DNA of 64,000 nucleotides from Thermodesulfobacterium geofontis OPF15 (GTDB taxonomy: Bacteria > Desulfobacterota > Thermodesulfobacteria > Thermodesulfobacteriales > Thermodesulfobacteriaceae). The stretch is from contig NC_015682.1 of the NCBI RefSeq assembly GCF_000215975.1, positions 1,116,001 through 1,180,000 on the forward strand, written 5' to 3'. Shown piece by piece: positions 1-8,994 of this stretch. Under the pieces are notes generated by a model. It searched no databases, was not told the DNA's origin, and worked only from the letters and a program-made list of their open reading frames with translations. A program made the position numbers and the translations under genes. Position 1 is the first letter of the stretch. Each line of letters opens with the position of its first letter.

Positions 1-2449
1 CCTCAGCACAAAGCTCTTCATATGTGTTGAAACCTGCCCTGGATTAAAAGGGATTGCGAATGTGGTAATTTTTTTTATCATGGCTTACACCTCTTTTTTA
101 GTTGAAACCTGCCCTGGATTAAAAGGGATTGCGAAAAATGATTTAATTAAATGTTGATAGTTCAACCAAAAGGTTGAAACCTGCCCTGGATTAAAAGGGA
201 TTGCGAAAAGAGAGGAGTGGAGGATTTATTCAATTTTGATGGTAATTTCGGGTTGAAACCTGCCCTGGATTAAAAGGGATTGCGAAATACAAACCTCTTT
301 ACCCTCAGCACAAAGCTCTTCATATGTGTTGAAACCTGCCCTGGATTAAAAGGGATTGCGAATCTTTTTTTTCTGGCATAATAACCCTCCTTTATATTTT
401 GTTGAAACCTGCCCTGGATTAAAAGGGATTGCGAAATAAGATCCCTGTCTTCTCCTATGATAATGAATTTTTTGTTGAAACCTGCCCTGGATTAAAAGGG
501 ATTGCGAATATACAAAAGCCACTTTCCTTATAATAAGGACAATTTTTAGTTGAAACCTGCCCTGGATTAAAAGGGATTGCGAAAAATGATTTAATTAAAT
601 GTTGATAGTTCAACCAAAAGGTTGAAACCTGCCCTGGATTAAAAGGGATTGCGAATTGACACCTCCGTAAACTTTCGTATCGGCTGTATAATAGAAGTTG
701 AAACCTGCCCTGGATTAAAAGGGATTGCGAAGATCTAAATCTACCTCCCCTTCCCTTTTCTCTTTCAAATGGGTTGAAACCTGCCCTGGATTAAAAGGGA
801 TTGCGACTTTTTCATTTTTGTCCTCCTCCTTTTGATTTTTTATTTTTATGTTGAAACCTGCCCTGGATTAAAAGGGATTGCGACACTTTTATTTACTTTT
901 CCTCCGATTTCGTTCCAAATATTAATGTTGAAACCTGCCCTGGATTAAAAGGGATTGCGAATTAACATCTGCAAAATTTATAGGAATGTTAATGGTTGAA
1001 ACCTGCCCTGGATTAAAAGGGATTGCGAATTTGCCATTTCCTTTCTCATAAGTCTCACCTCCTTATTTGTTGAAACCTGCCCTGGATTAAAAGGGATTGC
1101 GAAAAGTTGCTACTTTTTCAATCATAGTTTTCCCCCTTTTTAGTGGTTGAAACCTGCCCTGGATTAAAAGGGATTGCGACGCAGACTTTATGACATCAGA
1201 AAGTCTAATCTGAGAAGGTTGAAACCTGCCCTGGATTAAAAGGGATTGCGACTTCTGTCCAGCCCAGCCCTAATAATTTGATATTGATTAGTTGAAACCT
1301 GCCCTGGATTAAAAGGGATTGCGACCCTAAAAAATTGGGCAACTCTAAAAACTACTGAAAGAACACGTTGAAACCTGCCCTGGATTAAAAGGGATTGCGA
1401 CACTTTTATTTACTTTTCCTCCGATTTCGTTCCAAATATTAATGTTGAAACCTGCCCTGGATTAAAAGGGATTGCGAATTAACATCTGCAAAATTTATAG
1501 GAATGTTAATGGTTGAAACCTGCCCTGGATTAAAAGGGATTGCGAATTTGCCATTTCCTTTCTCATAAGTCTCACCTCCTTATTTGTTGAAACCTGCCCT
1601 GGATTAAAAGGGATTGCGAAAAGTTGCTACTTTTTCAATCATAGTTTTCCCCCTTTTTAGTGGTTGAAACCTGCCCTGGATTAAAAGGGATTGCGACGCA
1701 GACTTTATGACATCAGAAAGTCTAATCTGAGAAGGTTGAAACCTGCCCTGGATTAAAAGGGATTGCGACTTCTGTCCAGCCCAGCCCTAATAATTTGATA
1801 TTGATTAGTTGAAACCTGCCCTGGATTAAAAGGGATTGCGACCCTAAAAAATTGGGCAACTCTAAAAACTACTGAAAGAACACGTTGAAACCTGCCCTGG
1901 ATTAAAAGGGATTGCGACACTTTTATTTACTTTTCCTCCGATTTCGTTCCAAATATTAATGTTGAAACCTGCCCTGGATTAAAAGGGATTGCGACCCTAA
2001 AAAATTGGGCAACTCTAAAAACTACTGAAAGAACACGTTGAAACCTGCCCTGGATTAAAAGGGATTGCGACACCCAGAGAAAAGAATAATCAAACAATCT
2101 TATTAAAAATTAGTTGAAACCTGCCCTGGATTAAAAGGGATTGCGACATTAAAGATACAGCCTTCATCACTCCATAACCTTCTATAGGTTGAAACCTGCC
2201 CTGGATTAAAAGGGATTGCGACAATATTTTCTACTTTTTCAATTTTGGTATCCCATACTTTAGGTTGAAACCTGCCCTGGATTAAAAGGGATTGCGACAT
2301 ATGTTTTTGCGGTGATTATTCCTTGACCTACTGATTTCAGTTGAAACCTGCCCTGGATCAAAAGGGATTGCGACGTATAAATTTCTTTGCTTCTTCAAGT
2401 TGATAGTTTAAATCGTTGAAACCTGCCCTGGATCAAAAGGGATTGCGAC
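1..2449 (+). CRISPR. CRISPR array, 33 repeats, truncated at left edge
   Basis: The 35-base repeat starts GTTGAAACCTGCCC, has the core TGGATTAAAAGGGATTGCGA and ends in A or C. The first repeat is at 26-60 and the last full one at 2415-2449. The 32 complete spacers are 33-44 bases; bases 1-25 are the end of another spacer identical to the end of the one at 287-327. Twenty-two spacers are distinct. The last two repeats (2340, 2415) carry GGATCAAAAG instead of GGATTAAAAG and are followed by a decayed repeat, so the old end is on the right and the leader lies left of the window. The repeat end ATTGCGAC resembles the ATTGAAAC-type 5' handle of type I-B and type III crRNAs, which supports rightward transcription. 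No cas gene is visible, so the type is not fixed. Confidence 0.98.
885..2036 (+). repeat. Tandem duplication of seven CRISPR units with a partial third copy
   Basis: Spacers at 885, 962, 1030, 1104, 1181, 1253 and 1326 recur in the same order at 1402, 1479, 1547, 1621, 1698, 1770 and 1843, an exact period of 517 bases including the A or C at each repeat end. A third copy holds only the first (1919) and last (1996) spacers of the block, so five units are missing from it. This is seen directly. Unequal recombination between repeats, followed by a deletion, is the simplest explanation. Confidence 0.97.
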
Positions 2450-2472
2450 TTGGGGATCAAAAAAGATTGCGG
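2450..2472 (+). repeat. Degenerate terminal CRISPR repeat
   Basis: GGGATCAAAAAAGATTGCGG at 2453-2472 follows the last full repeat after only three bases. It matches the second half of the repeat with several changes and has no first half. Decayed repeats of this kind mark the leader-distal end of an array. Confidence 0.8.
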
Positions 2473-2492
2473 CCGTCTACTTGCAAAGTAAG

Positions 2493-2512
2493 ACCAAACA
2501 ACCTTCTTTGGT
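2493..2512. terminator. Weak hairpin after the CRISPR array
   Basis: ACCAAA at 2493-2498 is complementary to TTTGGT at 2507-2512 with an eight-base loop, and T-rich and A-rich sequence follows. It could end array transcription, or transcription of the leftward gene at 2541-2991. The stem is short, so the call is tentative. Confidence 0.3.
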
Positions 2513-2540
2513 TTCTGATTTAAAAATTTTTAAAAATTGG

Positions 2541-2991
2541 TTATAGAAATTTCTTTAAATATTCAATCCATTCATTGGGGAGACTGTTTTCAATGGCTCC
2601 TTTGAGAATGGTTTCTATATAGGATCTCGGTGGTTTCCCTCTTTCCTTTGGTTCTGGTCTCACATAAGCTATAGCTTTTATTTTTTTTACCCATCTCTGG
2701 TAGAAAAACTCCAAATTCCTTTCTTGTGTAACTAAAAGGATAGCCTTCATACTTATCTAAACAATTAATAAGATCATCAAAGGAGTTAAACTTAAATACT
2801 ACTCCCCAAACCCTTTCGTTTGGATTTTCAACCATATTAGCAGTGGGACCACCCCTCGTACTTGAATATCCATCAAATACAAGTTCATAGCCTTCAACAT
2901 ACCCAATACCAATCTTTTTCCAGAGGTTGCCACAACGCTCCTTCATCTGCTCTAAACTCATGTTTGAACCATATGCAAAATAGTAAACCAT
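2541..2991 (-). pseudogene. Gamma-glutamylcyclotransferase-like protein, frameshifted
   Basis: The N-terminal part (2991 leftwards) reads MVYYFAYGSNMS, the YGSN signature of the GGCT/AIG2 fold, and continues with WGVVFKF and LDKYEGYP, which are typical of the family. The frame then runs into a poorly matching tail. The family pattern (KIKAIAYVRPEP, PPRSYIETILKGAIE, LPNEWIEYLKKF) continues in another minus frame to a stop at 2541. The switch falls on eight A residues of the coding strand (T8 at 2681-2688). Removing one A joins the frames as GKKIKAIAYV and gives about 149 residues, the normal family length. It is therefore a one-base insertion, a sequencing error, or a gene rescued by slippage on the A run. 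The second family member lies directly upstream. Confidence 0.8.
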
Positions 2992-3019
2992 AATGCCTCC
3001 TTTAATTTAATTAATTTTA

Positions 3020-3382
3020 TTAAATTTTATTTACATCTTTCCAATTTCCTGAAGGAATAAGAAGTTTGTTATCTACCCCTTTATTATAAAGATAGGCATA
3101 AACGGAAATAATGGTTCCATCTTCAAGCACAACCTCTATGAGCTCTCTTTTGAATAATTCAGGTACTCCTTCAATCAAGTCAAGCCTTTCAAGCAGGCTT
3201 TCTGGTATCTCGTAGACTTCACCTATAACTTCGCCCTCACCCTGTACCATACCTGGAAATGAGCTAACATTGTAGAGAAGAAAGCCTTTGGCTTTAGCAT
3301 AGCCCAGAAATTTACAATCAGCTAAAGTACTATGTCTACATTCTCCTTTTCTTAAGGTTCCATAAACAAAAAGTTTAGGCAT
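3020..3382 (-). CDS. Gamma-glutamylcyclotransferase family protein (YtfP/AIG2-like)
   Basis: The 120-residue protein starts MPKLFVYGTLRKGE, the classic YGTLR substrate loop of the YtfP/GGCT fold, and has FPGMV and GEVYEIP further on, as expected. Members cleave gamma-glutamyl-amine or gamma-glutamyl amino acid bonds to give 5-oxoproline, but many are uncharacterised. It lies 28 bases upstream of the broken paralogue at 2541-2991 on the same strand, so the two probably form one transcript. Its substrate cannot be told from sequence. Confidence 0.85.
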   Translation of the reverse strand: MPKLFVYGTLRKGECRHSTLADCKFLGYAKAKGFLLYNVSSFPGMVQGEGEVIGEVYEIPESLLERLDLIEGVPELFKRELIEVVLEDGTIISVYAYLYNKGVDNKLLIPSGNWKDVNKI

Positions 3383-3409
3383 AACTTAAAGTATCCTTAG
3401 TAGAATTGG

Positions 3410-3665
3410 TTAAGGCACGTTCTTTTCACTAATGTTTTATCTGGAAAATACCTCTATATTCTCCTCTTTATCTCCTTTGCTAATCTTTCAAGCTGATTAG
3501 TGTATAAATAAACTGCCTTAGGGGATACTTTATCCCATCTTTCCTTTAAATTTAATATCCCCTCTTTAGCAGATTCTTCGTTATCCGCTCTATATTATTC
3601 TTCTTAACTTTTCCACTAAACGCACTTACTTCATCTTCGGTTACCTTTATTAACCCCCACTCCTG
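3410..3665 (-). pseudogene. Decayed transposase remnant (mutator/IS256-like C-terminus)
   Basis: Minus-strand translation across 3455-3570 gives KERWDKVSPKAVYLYTNQLE followed by RLAKEIKRRI, then a stop and RYFPDKT. This resembles the C-terminal end of IS256/mutator-type transposases (RTTN-IERLN-EIKRR-FP). Upstream minus-frame fragments in 3570-3665 are out of frame. No terminal repeats or target duplications were seen. The identification rests on a short, pattern-level match. Confidence 0.45.
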
Positions 3666-3915
3666 ACCCTCGAGGCGCTTCTAAAGATAGTTACTTACTA
3701 ATTATGAAAAAACTTGAAAGGTTTGAAAATTTAATTAAAATTTCTCAAAACTTTGAAATTGAAAAAACTTAATTTATTTGAAAAGATTTAAATTGTGTAA
3801 ATAATGTTTTTTCATCGTTTACAGTGGTTGAATCATAGCTAAAGGATTAATCTCTGCTAGATATTTTAGACTATGAAAAAGAAAAATGAAGAACTAAAAT
3901 AGGGGGGTACAAAAG
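3666..3915. other. Intergenic region without a gene
   Basis: Together with the remnant to its left this makes about 530 bases without an intact gene. It is AT-rich and holds only a 22-codon open frame starting at about 3703 that resembles nothing recognised. The ribosome-binding site for the next gene (AGGGGGGT at 3901) is at its right end. Confidence 0.6.
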
Positions 3916-4308
3916 ATGGAAGAGGAAAAAATTCATCCAAAAGTTCGTAATAGAAGAGTTCATCTTGCAAATGAAAGAACATTTCTTTCATGGATAAGAA
4001 CAAGTATAGGAATAATGGCATTTGGATTTGTTGTTGAAAGGTTTGCTCTTTTTGTAAGACAACTTTCAGTTTTTCTTGGTAAAGAAATTCCTCTAACCCC
4101 TCATCATGGATACTCTTCATTTTTTGGAGCTTTTCTTATTGCTCTTGGAGCAGTAATGGGTTTTCTTGCGTTTATAAGATATAAAAGCATTGAAAAACAA
4201 ATTGATGAGGATACATACAAACCATCTATATTGCTTGATATACTTTTAGTAATCTCACTTCTTGTAATTGCCATTTTTTTAATAATCTATATACTCTATA
4301 GCATTTAA
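3916..4308 (+). CDS. DUF202 (YidH-like) inner membrane protein
   Basis: The 130-residue protein carries the DUF202 signature near its N-terminus (LANERTFLSWIRTSIGIMAF, residues about 17-36) and three predicted membrane segments, the last at the very C-terminus. Bacterial YidH-type proteins have no firmly assigned role; related domains occur in eukaryotic VTC polyphosphate complexes. It has a strong ribosome-binding site (AGGGGGGT, 3901) and stands alone between a transposon relic and a pseudouridine synthase gene. Confidence 0.85.
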   Translation: MEEEKIHPKVRNRRVHLANERTFLSWIRTSIGIMAFGFVVERFALFVRQLSVFLGKEIPLTPHHGYSSFFGAFLIALGAVMGFLAFIRYKSIEKQIDEDTYKPSILLDILLVISLLVIAIFLIIYILYSI

Positions 4309-4562
4309 AATTTTGCAAATTTTCTGCACTCCCCAAATCCAAAGATATGTAAGAGTTTTTTAAAATACCTTTAAATTTTTTTAAATTTGTTTAAAATTGA
4401 AGCGTTTTCAGTGAAGTGCAAGAAGAGAATTAGTTTATCTTTTACGTGAACTTTTGGCAAAACAGCCTTACTAATGCAGGATTGACTCTTTTAGAAGCTG
4501 TAAAAAATGAATACCCCTGTAGCAGATCATTATGTTGAGATAAGTTATTAGTTTTTATAAAG

Positions 4563-5282
4563 ATGCGATTAGATAAATTTTTGTCAGATCTTGGTATAGC
4601 ATCAAGAAGGAAAATAGTTCATTTAATAAAAAGTGGCAAAGTAAAGATAAATGGAAAAAAGGTAACTAATTGTGGTATTAAAGTAAATCCTGATTTAGAT
4701 TTAATTGAAGTTGAAGGAATTTTGGTAACTGCTTTGCCAAAAAAACACTACTATAAATTTTACAAACCTAAAGGTTATATTACTTCAAAAGCAGATAAAG
4801 CCCCTACAGTAATGGATCTTCTTCCTTCAGATCTCCCAGGTTTAAAAAAGATTTTTCCTGTTGGAAGACTTGACAAAGATGCAGAAGGATTATTGATTTT
4901 TACAGATGATGGATTGCTTGCTCATCGTATTATGCATCCTAAGTGGAAACTTACTAAAACATATTATGTGCAAATAGATAAGGAAATTACAGAAAAAGAT
5001 TTAGAAAAATTAGAAGAAGGAATTGAACTTTCTGATGGAAGAACTTTACCCTGCAAAATTTCTATTTTAGATTTAACTCGAAAATTTTTGCAAGTAAAGG
5101 TTAAAGAAGGAAGATATCACTTAATAAAGAGAATGTTTGGTAAATTGGGATATAAGGTGTTAGAATTAAAGAGGATTGCCATAGGACCAATTAAATTAGG
5201 AGATTTAAAACCTTCACAAATAATTCCGCTTTCTTCTGAAGAGATTCGTCTTCTTAAAGAAGCAGTAGGGTTAAAAGACTAA
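4563..5282 (+). CDS. RNA pseudouridine synthase, RsuA/RluB/E/F family
   Basis: The 239-residue protein has an N-terminal S4 RNA-binding domain (residues 1-48, MRLDKFLSDLGIASRR) and a pseudouridine synthase domain with the family motif GRLDKDAEGLL; the catalytic Asp is D104. It converts a specific uridine of rRNA to pseudouridine. A second member of the same family lies at 27316-28080, and sequence alone does not assign RsuA, RluB, RluE or RluF to either. It converges on the kup gene with 14 bases between them. The 254 bases upstream hold no recognisable gene, only short open fragments that may be decayed coding sequence. Confidence 0.92.
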   Translation: MRLDKFLSDLGIASRRKIVHLIKSGKVKINGKKVTNCGIKVNPDLDLIEVEGILVTALPKKHYYKFYKPKGYITSKADKAPTVMDLLPSDLPGLKKIFPVGRLDKDAEGLLIFTDDGLLAHRIMHPKWKLTKTYYVQIDKEITEKDLEKLEEGIELSDGRTLPCKISILDLTRKFLQVKVKEGRYHLIKRMFGKLGYKVLELKRIAIGPIKLGDLKPSQIIPLSSEEIRLLKEAVGLKD

Positions 5283-5296
5283 GAATATATTTAGTT

Positions 5297-7090
5297 TTAC
5301 ATAGATAATCTAGTTAATACACCGTGAAGTTTGGTTGGAGGAAGGTCAAGGAACTTAACAAAGTGAGGGCTTATTTGTTTTATAAAAGCATAAATTTTCC
5401 AAAGAGGACTTGAAGTTTGAATCTCTTCTAAACCGTAAAAAATAACTCTTTCCTCTATTCCATTTTCTCTAAGAATTTCTTCAACTCTTAGAATTTCCAT
5501 ATAACCATAAGCTATTTCAAAGACCTTAGCACCATTACAAAGTGGTTGAAGGAAACTTGTAGTAATTCCATAGGGCTCATTTTTGCGGATAAGTGAAAGA
5601 AAAATATTTTCTTCATAGATAATTCCATGGAAAAAAAGAGTTTCTATTACATAAGGAGGAAAAACAGAAGGATCTCTTATTAAAAAAAGAGCTGTTCCTG
5701 GAATTTTAGGATTTGTAGCATAAAAACGTTCAAACTTATTTATAAATTCTTCTTTACTTAGAAAATTGGTAAAACGATAAAGTCTTTTTTGTCCATTAGT
5801 GTAAAGAAGAATTATAGAGAAGGGGAAACTTGCAAGAGCTACTGCCCAATACCCACCATGGGGAAATTTAAAAAGGGTAGAGGTAAAATAGATAAAAGTA
5901 ATAATAGCGGTAAAGATGGCAATACTCATAAAAGAAAAATGCCTTTTTAAGTAAAAAATAATAATAAGGAATATCCCAGTAATAGTCATATTTCCAGCTA
6001 CAGCAAGTCCATAAGCCCCTGCAAGAGAAGATGAGCTTTTAAATTCATACATGATAAAAGAAACAGCTAAAAGGAGTAACCAATTAACAGTAGGAATATA
6101 AATTTGTGAAGGAAGTTCTACCGAAGTATATTTAACTTTAAAAATAGGAAGAATTCTTGCAGTAATTGCTTGATAAATTATGCTAAACATTCCACTTATC
6201 ATAGCTTGTGAAGCAATAATGGTTGCAAGTAAAGCAATTATTAAGAAGGGGATATAAAAAAAAGAAAGTGTGCCAAGACACATCTCAAAAAGAACTGATT
6301 TTGTTTCTGGATTTAATAAAAGATAGGCTCCCTGTCCGAAATAGTTAGTAACTAAAGCAAGAAAAACAAGTTTCCAAGCTTGTTTAATAGGTTTTGCCCC
6401 TAAATGTCCCATATCAGCATACATTGCTTCAGCTCCTGTAACGCAGAGAATAGTTTCTCCAAGGACAAGATAGGCTTTCCAGCCATTAATTTTAAAAAAT
6501 TGAAAAATATAATGTGGACTTATAGCTTTTAATATCTCAGGCATTTTAATAATATTAATAAAACCTAAAAGAAAAAGACTACTAAACCAAAGGCTCATAA
6601 TAGGTCCGAAAGTACCAGAAACTGTTTCTGTGCCACGAGATTGAAAGATAAAAAGCCCTAAAGTAATAAGTATGCTTATAAATACTATTTCCATTTCAGT
6701 AAGAGGTCTAAATCCAGGAATATAGGAAATACCCTCAACAGCACTTAGAATACTTATTGCAGGGGTAATAACTCCATCACCCATAAGTAAGGAGGTACCA
6801 AGAAAAGAAAGAAGGGTTACTACAGAGATAGCCCTTTTTGAGGTAAGAAGTCCTCTTAAAATTTCAAAGAGAATAAGGGTTCCACCCTCACCCCTTAAAC
6901 TAAGACTCATAGCAAGAACAGTATATTGCAAAGTAGGAATAATAATAAGAGTCCAGAAAATAATGGATAATACCCCGAAAACATTTTCTTTTGTTGGAGG
7001 TAAAAGAAGAAAGACAACTGTAAGAGTATAAATAGGGCTTGTCCCAATATCTCCAAAGACAAGCCCAATAGCTTTGATTATTCTTAACAT
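5297..7090 (-). CDS. kup: Low-affinity potassium uptake transporter Kup
   Basis: The 597-residue membrane protein of the KUP/HAK/KT family imports K+ with protons. The family motifs GDIGTSPIYT (residues 13-22), MGDGVITPAISILSAVEG and GAEAMYADMGHLG are intact. About twelve hydrophobic segments fill the first 420 residues, followed by a hydrophilic cytosolic tail of about 170 residues. The length is slightly below the E. coli protein. It is transcribed away from the GGDEF gene's 3' end on the same strand, with about 70 bases between them, so co-transcription is possible. Confidence 0.95.
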   Translation of the reverse strand: MLRIIKAIGLVFGDIGTSPIYTLTVVFLLLPPTKENVFGVLSIIFWTLIIIPTLQYTVLAMSLSLRGEGGTLILFEILRGLLTSKRAISVVTLLSFLGTSLLMGDGVITPAISILSAVEGISYIPGFRPLTEMEIVFISILITLGLFIFQSRGTETVSGTFGPIMSLWFSSLFLLGFINIIKMPEILKAISPHYIFQFFKINGWKAYLVLGETILCVTGAEAMYADMGHLGAKPIKQAWKLVFLALVTNYFGQGAYLLLNPETKSVLFEMCLGTLSFFYIPFLIIALLATIIASQAMISGMFSIIYQAITARILPIFKVKYTSVELPSQIYIPTVNWLLLLAVSFIMYEFKSSSSLAGAYGLAVAGNMTITGIFLIIIFYLKRHFSFMSIAIFTAIITFIYFTSTLFKFPHGGYWAVALASFPFSIILLYTNGQKRLYRFTNFLSKEEFINKFERFYATNPKIPGTALFLIRDPSVFPPYVIETLFFHGIIYEENIFLSLIRKNEPYGITTSFLQPLCNGAKVFEIAYGYMEILRVEEILRENGIEERVIFYGLEEIQTSSPLWKIYAFIKQISPHFVKFLDLPPTKLHGVLTRLSM

Positions 7091-7160
7091 AAAAAATTTT
7101 TCAAAAAATCTTTGTAGAGATTATGCCAAAAACTTCCCCTTTGTCAACTAAAGGAAATAT

Positions 7161-8948
7161 TTATATCTCATATATTATTTTAGGTTTTCCGTTTAGTTTA
7201 GCTCTGTAAGCAAATTTATCTGCTAAGTCAAGAACTTCCTTAATTTCTTTTGTTCCGTCGATTTCTACAATTCCGATACTTACACTTGGTTTAATTTTAA
7301 CGGAATTTAATTTAATTTCTGAATTTTCCAATTTATTAATTATTCTTTCGGCGATCTTTATTCCTAAATTTTTGTCACAATGATTTAAAATTACTACAAA
7401 TTCATCTCCTCCCCAACGACATCCCAAGTCTTCTTTTCTTATACTATCCTTTATGGCTTGGGCAACAACTTTTAGAACTTTATCCCCTATTAAATGACCA
7501 TAGGTGTCATTTATTTTTTTAAGGTCATCACAGTCTATAAATAATAAAACAAATTTCTCCCCTCTTTTTGAAGCAGCCATAATTCTTTCTAAAGCATCCT
7601 CTAAATATCTGCGATTATAAAGACCTGTCAAAAAGTCTTGGGTAGCCATTTTAAAAAGCTTTTCTTCTTTTAGTTTTGCTTCAGTTATATTTTGTCCAAT
7701 TAATAAATATAGGTTTTTAAAAACTTCAATTATTTGAAAATTGAACCAGTAATTTTTTATATTAAAATTTTTAATCTCCAGTTTTCCCTCAAAAAGCTCT
7801 ATATTTTTTAATTCTTCTGAAATTTTTTCTATAAGATATTTAAGTTCTTCTGAATCAAAGTAAAGGTCTACGTTAGCATTTTTAAAAATTATGTTTTTTT
7901 CTCCATTAAAAAGTAAAATTAAATTTTCTGTTTTTTCTGCAACAGCCTTATAAATATTTTCTCTTACAGAAATATTTTCTAAAAATTCATTTATTACCGA
8001 AGCTAAGTTTTTATACTCTTTAGTGGGATAATCTAAGGAAAGCCTTGTTTTTTCTTTATTTTCAACCTCTTTAATTTCACTTAAAAGCTTTAATAAAGGT
8101 TTTAAAATATATTTATCTATCAAAAAAGACATAATTATAGCAAATATTAAAAATAAGGAGATCTGAGTGATACCTATAAAAGGGATGATAGATTTAATAT
8201 AGGGTTTTTCTACAAAAAAGCTTACCTTAACCTTTAAATTTTTATCATTTAAAAAATGGTTCTTTTCTAAAATTATTTCATTAAAATCTGCTTTTATAAA
8301 GTTTATTTCTGGTGAGGGTTTATCAGATTTAAAAATCTGAAGATCTTTTACATCAAAAAAATTTGCTAAAGTATTTATATCTTCAGAGGTTAAAAATCTA
8401 CCCATAAAAAGGTATCCCTTTGGAGGACCAGTGTAATTTGATTTTAGAACAGGATAAATCGAGATAATGAAAGGTTTATCCATAAATAAAACCAGTTTTT
8501 TATAATCATATAAATTTTTATTAGAAAGATTTTTTAAGTTTTCTTTAATAAGATTTAAAAGCTCTCTGTTAAGATAAATTTTACCGCTCTTTTTATTAAA
8601 AAGTCCCCCAGCTTTTATTTTTCCGTTTAAATATGTATAGAGAAGTAAATCTATTTTAAGATTTAAATAAGTTGATGGAGTAAGATTAGCTTTTATAAAT
8701 TTTTTAAAATTTTTATTTTCCATAAATAGATAGGCATCATCCCAAGCTGCCCAGTCTTTAGTTAAATTGTGTAATTTAGTCATCTCTTTTTGAAAATAGT
8801 TTTCTATTTTATTTACTCTATTTTTAGAATTTTCTTTTTCTAAGGACAAAAAATTTGATTCTAAAAATTTAAAAATAAAGAGATAAGAAATTAATAAAAA
8901 AGAAAAGATAAAAGTAGAAAGCAAAAGGAAAAACTTTTTTAAACTCAT
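7161..8948 (-). CDS. Membrane diguanylate cyclase with CHASE4-like sensor, HAMP-like and GGDEF domains
   Basis: The 595-residue protein has an N-terminal membrane helix (residues 5-30), a periplasmic region of about 220 residues that looks like a CHASE4 sensor (WAAWDDAYLFM near residue 66), a second membrane helix near 255-280, a HAMP-like linker, a PAS-like region and a C-terminal GGDEF domain. DFLTGLYNRRYLEDAL opens the GGDEF domain and RWGGDEFVVIL is the active site, so it should make c-di-GMP. RKED five residues before GGDEF is an intact RxxD product-inhibition site. The ligand of the sensor is unknown. A second cyclase is fused to FeoA at 60034. Confidence 0.92.
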   Translation of the reverse strand: MSLKKFFLLLSTFIFSFLLISYLFIFKFLESNFLSLEKENSKNRVNKIENYFQKEMTKLHNLTKDWAAWDDAYLFMENKNFKKFIKANLTPSTYLNLKIDLLLYTYLNGKIKAGGLFNKKSGKIYLNRELLNLIKENLKNLSNKNLYDYKKLVLFMDKPFIISIYPVLKSNYTGPPKGYLFMGRFLTSEDINTLANFFDVKDLQIFKSDKPSPEINFIKADFNEIILEKNHFLNDKNLKVKVSFFVEKPYIKSIIPFIGITQISLFLIFAIIMSFLIDKYILKPLLKLLSEIKEVENKEKTRLSLDYPTKEYKNLASVINEFLENISVRENIYKAVAEKTENLILLFNGEKNIIFKNANVDLYFDSEELKYLIEKISEELKNIELFEGKLEIKNFNIKNYWFNFQIIEVFKNLYLLIGQNITEAKLKEEKLFKMATQDFLTGLYNRRYLEDALERIMAASKRGEKFVLLFIDCDDLKKINDTYGHLIGDKVLKVVAQAIKDSIRKEDLGCRWGGDEFVVILNHCDKNLGIKIAERIINKLENSEIKLNSVKIKPSVSIGIVEIDGTKEIKEVLDLADKFAYRAKLNGKPKIIYEI

Positions 8949-8994
8949 AATACTAATTTTAGATTAAAAGCAAAAAATAGCAAATTTTAAAATC

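Noticed and set aside
363-400. Possible self-targeting of the ligA start by a spacer
   Set aside because: The spacer's reverse complement and the ligA start at 17038 both contain GGAGGGTTAT before ATG-CC, but the flanking bases differ; the likeness comes from a shared ribosome-binding site.
2103-2300. 65-codon open frame on the minus strand within the CRISPR array
   Set aside because: It reads through repeats and spacers; the repeat length lets the frame stay open. It has no ribosome-binding site.
4309-4562. Gene remnant before the first pseudouridine synthase
   Set aside because: A short open fragment (NAGLTLLEAVKNEYP) is visible but matches nothing recognised and has stops around it.
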